Source: Nitrospiraceae bacterium (GTDB lineage Bacteria > Nitrospirota > UBA9217). From it: a stretch of DNA of 12,351 bases. Numbering within the stretch: the stretch's first letter is position 1; each line of letters opens with the position of its first letter. This document shows positions 6,651 to 12,351 of this stretch, in pieces. The position numbers were made by a program, and so were the translations under genes. Location: contig DMKB01000083.1 in the NCBI GenBank assembly GCA_003454665.1, positions 1 to 12,351 on the forward strand, read 5' to 3'. The notes beneath the pieces were generated by a model, which saw only the letters and a program-made list of their open reading frames with translations, was not told the origin of the DNA and did no database searches.

Positions 6651-8135
6651 TTAGAAAATTTTGACGTCTCCCGCGCTCTTCTGCTCTATGGAATAAATCC
6701 CCTGCATCGCCTCCTGGATCTGGCGTACCTCCGGAAAATGCTTGCTCATTTCGAAATAAATCTCCAGCGCTTCGGAAAACTGCTTTGACTGGTAATACGC
6801 CTCGGCAAGGTCCACCAGCGCCACGGGATCGTTCGACTCGATTTTGTTCTTATTGCCTTTGTCCCTGCCTGCTTCCAGGAACGTTATTGTCCGGGAATAG
6901 TCCTTTTTCCCGTAATAATACCTGCCGAGGGCAATATTCAGGGGAAAGTATCGTTTCCCCTCGCCCTTCTCGGCGGAAACCGCGGCCTTCCGTATCACCT
7001 TGCTGCAGTTTACCCGCAGCCTGCCGCAAGCCAGGATAATCTCGGCAAGCAGTTCCGGGTCCTCCGGCTGCTTTTTCGAGAGCTTATCCCACATGCCGAC
7101 GGCCTCGGTTTTACGGCCCATCTGATAGTTATTCGCGGCCTGGCGCGCCAATGCCCGGTCCCTGAACTGCGGTGGCATTTTTGACGCGGCAATGAATGAT
7201 GCGGTTACTTCGGCAGATTGTTTCGGATTGCCGACCAGGGCATAGGCCTCACTGAGGTAATAATTCGCCGTATCCTTAAGCTTTGCATCGGCCGCCGCCT
7301 TTTTGAGGGAAGCAATGCTCGCCTGCAGATACAGCTTCGACAGGTCACGGAGAAGAGAAAGGTCGTAGAAATTAATTACTTTGTTTCTGCGGATGACTTC
7401 CCGATACGAGTACTTGTCCAGTGAAGCACGGCTGACCAGGCTGAGCCCCTTGTCGGTCAATCCTTCCTTCGCATAGACGGCAATGATCCCTTTCAGGAGC
7501 CGCAGAGAGGGCCTTCTGCGCTTTTTTTTCTGCGCCGCGAGGCTTTCCTCGGCAAGAGCACGGGGGTTCCGGTCTGTCAGCCCTGCCCTGCTGTACGCAG
7601 CTGCGAGAGAAGAAGCAACCTCCGGGTCCTTTCCCTGCAGGCCCTTCCAGAGCGCCTTCGCCTTCTTTTCGTCACCACCGAGGTAATAGCCGAGTCCCAG
7701 AGAGGCGTTTGCAATGGCCCGGTGCTTCTCATTCGTACGCTCGTCCGCAATAAACCGACTGAGAGAAGCTTCTGCCTTCTTATACTTTCCCACCTCGATA
7801 AGCGCCTCGCCGTAGTAGAGGTCGACAAATCGGCTCCTGCTCCTGAGACGAGATGCGGCAAGCTTTTTCAGGTAGTCCAGCTGTACCGATGCCGAAGTCC
7901 GGTACAGTTCCCGGTGCAGCTCGGCGCTTCTCAGGTAGATCATTCCCAGGGTCAGGTGCGCCGTACCTCTCCTGTTCGGCTTTATCGTCCGAAGCTTCGG
8001 CTTGAGCACGCTGGCCGCTTCGCTGTAGTAACGCTTTCCCAAAAGCTTTGCGGCGCGCGCCATCGGGTCGTCAGCGGCAAAAGCAGGACTCGAAACAAAA
8101 ATGAGCAATGCAACAATGAAAGCAGTTCGTCTCAT
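6651..8135 (-). CDS. Secreted TPR-repeat protein of unknown function
   Basis: The protein has 494 residues, with a Sec signal peptide (MRRTAFIVALLIFVSSPAFA, likely cut after residue 20) and no lipobox, so a periplasmic location is predicted. The rest is alpha-helical and repeat-like. TPR-type helix pairs are recognisable around 28-60 (LLGKRYYSEAASVL), 104-130 (YYGEALIEVGKYKKAEASL), 143-165 (ASLGLGYYLGGDEKKAKALW), 290-313, 329-351, 396-420 (ALGRYYYGKKDYSRTITFL) and 438-462 (VDLAEAYYQSKQFSEALEIY). It is notably basic, with a KKKRRR run at 203-208. Two cysteines (370, 377) could form a disulfide. TPR proteins act as protein-docking scaffolds; no partner is shown here, though the neighbouring lipoproteins are candidates. 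I chose ATG 8135 over the in-frame GTG at 8141, because the GTG lies inside the ribosome site AGGAG (8141-8145), which is five bases from the ATG. The fold call is good; the function is unknown. Confidence 0.85.
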   Translation of the reverse strand: MRRTAFIVALLIFVSSPAFAADDPMARAAKLLGKRYYSEAASVLKPKLRTIKPNRRGTAHLTLGMIYLRSAELHRELYRTSASVQLDYLKKLAASRLRSRSRFVDLYYGEALIEVGKYKKAEASLSRFIADERTNEKHRAIANASLGLGYYLGGDEKKAKALWKGLQGKDPEVASSLAAAYSRAGLTDRNPRALAEESLAAQKKKRRRPSLRLLKGIIAVYAKEGLTDKGLSLVSRASLDKYSYREVIRRNKVINFYDLSLLRDLSKLYLQASIASLKKAAADAKLKDTANYYLSEAYALVGNPKQSAEVTASFIAASKMPPQFRDRALARQAANNYQMGRKTEAVGMWDKLSKKQPEDPELLAEIILACGRLRVNCSKVIRKAAVSAEKGEGKRYFPLNIALGRYYYGKKDYSRTITFLEAGRDKGNKNKIESNDPVALVDLAEAYYQSKQFSEALEIYFEMSKHFPEVRQIQEAMQGIYSIEQKSAGDVKIF

Positions 8136-8210
8136 ATACACTCCTGTTCATACGGGTTACCCGGGGCGGGCACAACGCACTGCGCACCCTTTCCCGGGCG
8201 GATTACTTAC

Positions 8211-8246
8211 AATGATTCCAGCGCCTTCCCGGGCCGGGGAATCATT
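8211..8246. repeat. Inverted repeat in the propeller-TPR spacer
   Basis: AATGATTCC (8211-8219) and GGAATCATT (8238-8246) are perfect 9-bp arms around an 18-base GC-rich core with CCCGGG (8228-8233). TTCCCGGGC occurs as a direct repeat at 8191-8199 and 8226-8234. On the - strand no T-run follows, so it could be an RNA-processing or stability hairpin rather than a terminator. GGGGAATCA (8236-8244) links it to the two heptamer elements. Confidence 0.6.
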
Positions 8247-8274
8247 ACGGCGGCCGACCCTCGGGAGAGGCCCG

Positions 8275-9591
8275 TTACCGCTTCAACTCTGCGATAAATA
8301 CATGATCCCACCGGCGCACCTGGGCGCGGAACGAGATCAAACCCTTGGCCGAGCAGGACACATCGTGGTTCATCTTCGTGTTCGTCTTGAGCGGAAGGTT
8401 CGTCTTCTCCTCGATGTCGACAACGTAGAGAGGATTATACTTTTGACGGTCGTTTTTCACGTAGACGATTCTCTCGCTGTCCGGCATCCACGCCGGCCCG
8501 CGTTCAACATCGGGAATAACGTCCGTGGCAACGACCTTCTCCGAGAGGCCCTGGCCTCGCTTCGGGTCGGATCCATCGGCTGCAATGACGATGAGGGACC
8601 AGACCTTGGGATCGTCTTCGGGATTATAGTTGGAGTAAAAAGCAATTTTTTTGCCGTCCGGCGACCACACGGGTCTCAAGTCATCATGCTTCCAGCTCGT
8701 AAGCGCCGTAAGCGACTGTACCGGCTCTTTCACGTCGTTGATAACGTAGATGTCGTGGTTCTCGTTGCTGCCGTGGATCAAAGCGACTTTCTTCCCCTTG
8801 GGAGACCATTGGGGATACAGATACGCCTTGCCTCCCTGGGTGAGCCGCGTGATCTCCCGGGTGCCGATGTCCATAAGGTAGATATCACCCCGGCCCGTGC
8901 GGCCGGACACGAAGACCACAACATCGTCCACGGGAGACCAGTGCGCCTGCCCGTCTTTCTCTTTGTGCTTGGTGAGCCGCACGGTCTTCTTGCTGCCGAG
9001 CTCGCGGAGATAGCAGTCATAATTCCCTTCCCCGCCGTTGCTCATGAACACGATCCGGTCTCCCTTCGGCGACCAGCTGATACCGGCGTTGTAGCTCACG
9101 TCCTCGAAGAGACCGGGGAAGAAGAACTCCATGCCCTGGCTGTTGTCTGAGGACAACTGGTAATAAACGGTCTGTACAATCGAGCCGTCCGGCCGGGCGA
9201 TAACGATCTCCTTTTTGTCCCCTTTACTCCGCTCGACGGCAATGAGTTTCCCCGTCGTCGACCACGTGGGATTCGAGTCATTCCGTCCGGCTTCAATCTG
9301 CATGAGGGGCCTGACGGAGCGCGGCGTTATCAGCGCGGGTTTTTCTCCTTTTGCCTCACTCGCCGGGACCGCAGCCTTGGGAAGGGCAGCGACAGGGGCT
9401 TTCATGCTGTCAGGCCTTTTTGCGGCCTTTTTCACGGCCGGCCGGGTCCTCTTCTTTTCTTTTTTTGCCACGGCACTGCCTGGTTTCTGCGGCGCTTTCC
9501 CCGAGGGCGTTGTTACCGCCCCCGAGCAGGCGATGCAGAATACCGCCAGAAGCGGATAGCCGATAAATAAAACGTTCTTCCTTGCCTTCAC
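8275..9591 (-). CDS. Lipoprotein with Lys/Ala/Pro-rich linker and TolB-like PD40 beta-propeller
   Basis: The protein has 438 residues. The N-terminus MKARKNVLFIGYPLLAVFCIAC is a probable lipoprotein signal with Cys22 as the lipid site (CIAC is a weak lipobox because Cys19 is at -3). Residues about 30-85 form a low-complexity basic linker rich in Lys, Ala and Pro. Residues about 103-438 form a beta-propeller of PD40/WD40-like repeats as in TolB. Blade motifs are NPTWSTTGKLIAVE (107-120), ISWSPKGDRIVFMS (171-184), AHWSPVDDVVVFVS (216-229), PQWSPKGKKVALIH (260-273), PVWSPDGKKIAFYS (307-320) and PAWMPDSERIVYVK (366-379). A degenerate seventh may lie at 409-422. TolB has six blades plus an N-terminal domain that this protein lacks. 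The start is GTG 9591, with AAGGAGGAG (9599-9607) seven bases upstream; no ATG fits. It follows the 860-residue lipoprotein by 30 bases. The role is probably protein-protein contact at the envelope; partners are unknown. Confidence 0.87.
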   Translation of the reverse strand: MKARKNVLFIGYPLLAVFCIACSGAVTTPSGKAPQKPGSAVAKKEKKRTRPAVKKAAKRPDSMKAPVAALPKAAVPASEAKGEKPALITPRSVRPLMQIEAGRNDSNPTWSTTGKLIAVERSKGDKKEIVIARPDGSIVQTVYYQLSSDNSQGMEFFFPGLFEDVSYNAGISWSPKGDRIVFMSNGGEGNYDCYLRELGSKKTVRLTKHKEKDGQAHWSPVDDVVVFVSGRTGRGDIYLMDIGTREITRLTQGGKAYLYPQWSPKGKKVALIHGSNENHDIYVINDVKEPVQSLTALTSWKHDDLRPVWSPDGKKIAFYSNYNPEDDPKVWSLIVIAADGSDPKRGQGLSEKVVATDVIPDVERGPAWMPDSERIVYVKNDRQKYNPLYVVDIEEKTNLPLKTNTKMNHDVSCSAKGLISFRAQVRRWDHVFIAELKR

Positions 9592-9598
9592 TCCTGAG

Positions 9599-9607
9599 CT
9601 CCTCCTT
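9599..9607 (-). promoter_or_regulatory. Ribosome-binding site that fixes the GTG start of the propeller lipoprotein
   Basis: AAGGAGGAG on the - strand lies seven bases before the GTG at 9591. A second AGGAG (9591-9595) overlaps the GTG itself and is too close to be used. The placement supports a GTG start and gives a complete signal peptide. Confidence 0.7.
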
Positions 9608-9621
9608 ACGACAACCCCGTA

Positions 9622-12204
9622 TTACATAAGGTCTTTGATCTGGTTCCAGTATGTCTGCGCGGATTCCTTGCTTTCCTCAAAGGACGCCTTGCCTTCGAGC
9701 TTCTTCGGGAAGAAGTCGAAATACTTTCTCCAGGCAAGGTTGGCCTTGTCCAATATCATATTTTTCCTCGTGATCAGGTAAAGCTTGTGATAGGAGAGGG
9801 CCGAATAGTAGTAGGTATCGTGTACGGCCTCGTCGAAGTGGAGCGTCGGAAAGAACCTCGTGTTCTGCTCCGCAACCTGCAGTTTCTGGATTGCCTTCGC
9901 AAAATTTTGCGCGGCCTCCTGCCGATCGTCCTGGACCAGGGTGTTTCCTTTCTCGTAATAGGCGTGACCGAGGTTGGTGAAGGCCACGGCGAACTGCTTA
10001 TAGATGAGCTGCTGGTTTTCCGGCAGCGAAAGGACGCTTTCGAACTCACGGATTGCACCGTCGTAATCGCCCTTTTCGTCCAGGTACAGCTGCGCCAGCC
10101 GGTGATGGGCTTCGGAATAATCGGGATGCCCCTTTTTCGTCGCCGTGTATGCCTGGATCGCGGCGTCGTAGTTGCCTTTTTTCTCCGACCGCTCGGCAAT
10201 CTTGAGGTAGTCCTTGTGGAGAACGATCTTATTGCGCCCTGTCCGGTCTTCAACCTTCTTGTCGAACTCCAGCACCTCTTCCCAGATGCGGTAGTCTCCA
10301 CCGGATACGATCTTGACCGTATGGAACCCGAAGGGAATGAGTTTTCCCGCGCTTATGGGGGTCTTGCCGATCTTTTTGTCGTCCACCGAGACCTCTGCCC
10401 GGGACGGCGAAGAGTCGACCTTGAACAGGCAGTTATTGACCTTCAAGGTGAAGGGCTTTTCGCTCTTGTTTTTTGCGATCTTTATCTTCTGGCTCAACTG
10501 CTGATAGCCGTGGCGATACAGCATGAGGTTGTACTGTTTCCCGATGCGAAGGGGCACCTCGGCCTTGCCGTCCGTGCCGGTGGAACCGACCCATCTGCCG
10601 TTCAGGTAAATGTTCACTCCCGCGAGAGAAGTCACGTCAGGCGGCAGCCCGCCCTTTGCCGAAAGCACGAAGTAGTTCCGCAGGCCCTCGTCTTGACCCT
10701 CGCGGTAGATGCGGCGTACGACCTTGTCTCCGACAGTGATCCTTTCCCTTCTCTTCAAATAGTCGATCTCTGTCCATGATCCCTTGCTCATCGTCTTCTT
10801 GGCCCGCAGCCTGCCGATGTCTCTGAACCCGGAGATCCTGCCGGCATCGTCATACCGGGCAGCCATGATCGTGAAGTCCATTCCTCGCCTGATTCGATAG
10901 CCGGTCTTGCCGAGGTTGATCTGGTACCGGTCCTTTTTCTTGTCCCGGGAAACGACGGACCCCTCAAAGGGAAATTGCTCGAGGACTGACCGGGCGGCCT
11001 GCTTTGCGGCGCTGCCGATCCCTTTTTCGCTTCGGGCCCTCGTGAGCTGGCTCAGAATAAGATCACCGCTGGACGTATAGAACTTGGTCTCGATCAGATA
11101 CCCCTTGCCGTCCTTGGCCACACTCCCGAGCACGATCATGTCCACCGTCCTCCGGAGACGGGTGCGGTACCATCCCTTGGTAATGATCCTGTCGATCTTC
11201 AGCCGGGACCGCTTTATCGCCTTATGAAGCTTATCGCTCGGCACCGCGCGGAAGCTGGAGTACTTGAAGAGATTGTTTCCCACTGCCGCTTCCGTCCTTT
11301 TGATGATGGCCGACAGGTCCACGCCCGGTGTGTTGCTCACGAACCGGTAGATGCCGACCCTGATCGGTCTCGGCTTGGCGGGGTAGAAATACCGCTGGAT
11401 GTTGACCTGACCGTCGAGAACGATCCGCCTCCTCCACCGTGAGGGAATATAACCCGGGGCGGACAGGGTCAGCCGTACTTTCTTGCCCGGCTTGCCGTCG
11501 TACTTATACGTAAATACTCCCCGTGAATTGGTCCTTCCCACCCGTCTTTTATTGATATAAACCTTGATGCCCCGCACCCTGCTCGGCTTGCCGTACTCTT
11601 CCCGCATTGCCACGACCTTGACGACGGCCTGCTTGGCGAGGGCGGCATCAAACCGGTCGCCGGGCTCCACGCGGCCCTTCTTTCGCCACGTTGAGTAGCC
11701 TGCCTTGGTTACCCGTAAATCGACGCCCTTCCGGGGAAGCTTCTTGTATTCATAGATGAATTCGCCCTTTTCGTCTGTCTTTCCTACCTTCTTTTTGTAG
11801 GCCCTGACCGTTGCGTCCTGGATGGGCGCTCCCGCTTCCGTGGCAACGATCGTGACATACCGCATTGCTTCCATGTCGGCATCGAAGGAATAGGTGTCGA
11901 TAACGCCCTTTTTGGGCAACTTCATCAGGAAGGTGCCCTTAAAGGGCTGGATGCGGTATCCCTGCTGTTCCTTGACAACCATCACCTCGACATCGGCACC
12001 CGGTTTTTTCCTGATGATCTTTGAAAAATTCCCGTCCGCGCCGGCAAGCCCTATTTCCTTGCCGTCCACGACGATTTTCGCTTCGGCAGCCGGCTGGCCG
12101 TCCATGCGCGCCTTTACGTCGAGCTGGAGCTTCTCGCCGCACCCGACAAGCGTAAGCGCTGCGAGAAGAATAAGGACTGACGTTATTATTTTCCGCGTAA
12201 GCAT
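9622..12204 (-). CDS. Large multidomain lipoprotein: Ig-like repeats, TolB-N/FlgT-like module, PEGA domain and TPRs
   Basis: The protein has 860 residues. The signal ends in the lipobox LVGC, with lipid Cys22 and Gly at +2, so outer-membrane sorting is likely. Three beta-sandwich units of carboxypeptidase-regulatory type lie at about 26-110, 114-190 and 193-272, with a fourth at 511-590; they share turns such as VGKTDEKGEF (140-149), VGRTNSRGVF (222-231) and VGSTGTDGK (539-547). Residues about 279-412 look like the TolB-N/CsgG/FlgT-middle fold (RPIRVGIYRF, then DMIVLGSVAKDGKGYLIETK). Residues about 413-500 resemble an FlgT C-terminal beta domain (GYRIRRGMDF, then RITVGDKVV). A PEGA domain follows at about 592-660 (KVDSSPSRAEVSVDDKKIG). 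TPRs lie at about 665-835 (KKGNYDAAIQAY, KGDYDGAIREF). Residues 24-590 are very basic. The start ATG 12204 has AGGAGG (12211-12216) six bases upstream. It is probably the first gene of the cluster. Domain calls come from motif reading; the overall function is unknown. Confidence 0.85.
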   Translation of the reverse strand: MLTRKIITSVLILLAALTLVGCGEKLQLDVKARMDGQPAAEAKIVVDGKEIGLAGADGNFSKIIRKKPGADVEVMVVKEQQGYRIQPFKGTFLMKLPKKGVIDTYSFDADMEAMRYVTIVATEAGAPIQDATVRAYKKKVGKTDEKGEFIYEYKKLPRKGVDLRVTKAGYSTWRKKGRVEPGDRFDAALAKQAVVKVVAMREEYGKPSRVRGIKVYINKRRVGRTNSRGVFTYKYDGKPGKKVRLTLSAPGYIPSRWRRRIVLDGQVNIQRYFYPAKPRPIRVGIYRFVSNTPGVDLSAIIKRTEAAVGNNLFKYSSFRAVPSDKLHKAIKRSRLKIDRIITKGWYRTRLRRTVDMIVLGSVAKDGKGYLIETKFYTSSGDLILSQLTRARSEKGIGSAAKQAARSVLEQFPFEGSVVSRDKKKDRYQINLGKTGYRIRRGMDFTIMAARYDDAGRISGFRDIGRLRAKKTMSKGSWTEIDYLKRRERITVGDKVVRRIYREGQDEGLRNYFVLSAKGGLPPDVTSLAGVNIYLNGRWVGSTGTDGKAEVPLRIGKQYNLMLYRHGYQQLSQKIKIAKNKSEKPFTLKVNNCLFKVDSSPSRAEVSVDDKKIGKTPISAGKLIPFGFHTVKIVSGGDYRIWEEVLEFDKKVEDRTGRNKIVLHKDYLKIAERSEKKGNYDAAIQAYTATKKGHPDYSEAHHRLAQLYLDEKGDYDGAIREFESVLSLPENQQLIYKQFAVAFTNLGHAYYEKGNTLVQDDRQEAAQNFAKAIQKLQVAEQNTRFFPTLHFDEAVHDTYYYSALSYHKLYLITRKNMILDKANLAWRKYFDFFPKKLEGKASFEESKESAQTYWNQIKDLM

Positions 12205-12210
12205 ACCATG

Positions 12211-12216
12211 CCTCCT
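12211..12216 (-). promoter_or_regulatory. Ribosome-binding site of the 860-residue lipoprotein
   Basis: AGGAGG on the - strand lies six bases before ATG 12204. Another ATG (12207-12209) lies one base from this site and is out of frame, so it is unlikely to be used. Confidence 0.75.
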
Positions 12217-12243
12217 AGAAAACAGTTCTGATTACCATATGAG

Positions 12244-12257
12244 TGATGACTGCATCA
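12244..12257. promoter_or_regulatory. Short inverted repeat in the leader of the cluster, possible operator
   Basis: TGATG (12244-12248) and CATCA (12253-12257) flank ACTG, about 40 bases upstream of the first gene. It lies in an AT-richer stretch where a promoter would be expected. No good -35/-10 pair could be placed with confidence, so a regulatory role is only a possibility. Confidence 0.25.
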
Positions 12258-12284
12258 TGACGTAATACGGTGGAGCTCTTCCGG

Positions 12285-12346
12285 TCCCGCTTATGGCGGG
12301 AATAACGCGACATCCCGCAGTCCCGCGTAAGCGGGACGCCCGCGGG
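12285..12346. repeat. REP-like tandem hairpins upstream of the lipoprotein gene
   Basis: The first hairpin is TCCCGC (12285-12290), loop TTATG, GCGGGA (12296-12301). The second is GTCCCGC (12320-12326), loop GTAA, GCGGGAC (12331-12337). The second can be extended by CCCGC (12314-12318) with GCGGG (12342-12346). The sequence probably continues past the window edge. The arms are related (TCCCGC/GCGGGA), as in extragenic palindromic repeats. On the - strand no T-run follows, so these are not clear terminators. Confidence 0.65.
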
Positions 12347-12351
12347 GTCAC

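Noticed and set aside
8136..8141. GTG start two codons upstream in the TPR gene
   Set aside because: The GTG overlaps the AGGAG ribosome site, which is correctly spaced for the ATG at 8135.
8101..9150. Long + strand open frame (349 residues) opposite the propeller lipoprotein
   Set aside because: It has no family motif or ribosome site and mirrors the PD40 repeats on the other strand.
9787..10779. + strand open frame (330 residues) opposite the 860-residue lipoprotein
   Set aside because: It is antisense to clear TPR and PEGA coding sequence and has no motif of its own.

Overview
The window reads as a chromosomal segment from a Gram-negative (two-membrane) bacterium. Signs of this are two predicted lipoproteins, two proteins with Sec signal peptides, a TolB-like beta-propeller and a complete peptide-type ABC importer. 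By eye the base composition is moderately GC-rich. Short-period intergenic repeat arrays resemble ones I recall from Desulfobacterota (deltaproteobacteria) and similar sediment bacteria. That taxonomic hint is an inference, not a placement. No phage, transposase, CRISPR, tRNA or rRNA signal was seen.

Layout. At the left edge is the 3' part of a rhodanese (thiosulfate sulfurtransferase) gene on the + strand, closed by a clear rho-independent terminator at 486-514. Everything else is on the - strand and converges on it. Read in the direction of transcription (right to left) the order is: a REP-like hairpin pair and leader (12351-12205); an 860-residue multidomain lipoprotein (12204-9622); a lipoprotein with a Lys/Ala/Pro-rich linker and a PD40 beta-propeller (9591-8275); a secreted TPR protein (8135-6651); and a five-gene ABC importer in the order dppA-B-C-D-F (6542-651). 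The eight - strand genes share one orientation with spacers of 30-140 bases and one TAATG overlap, and no terminator was found between them, so one long operon is plausible. No convincing promoter was identified.

How the parts may work together. DppA would capture a peptide-like ligand in the periplasm, DppB/DppC form the inner-membrane channel, and DppD/DppF hydrolyse ATP. Both ATPases carry the four-cysteine C-terminal module associated with an iron-sulfur cluster in this family. The three upstream envelope proteins are the unusual part. The 860-residue lipoprotein joins Ig-like repeats, a TolB-N/CsgG/FlgT-like module, a PEGA domain and TPRs. The adjacent lipoprotein supplies a TolB-type propeller. 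The pair therefore looks like TolB's two modules split over neighbouring genes, with a TPR scaffold next, all placed ahead of a peptide importer. A functional link (an envelope assembly, or sensing coupled to peptide uptake) is only an inference from gene order.

The spacers are not empty. Two (dppB/dppC and TPR/dppA) carry inverted elements built from degenerate 7-base units. A third (propeller/TPR) has a 9-bp inverted repeat. All three share the 9-mer GGGGAATCA. The dppD/dppF spacer carries a different inverted element built from about 10-base units, with one arm interrupted by a small hairpin.
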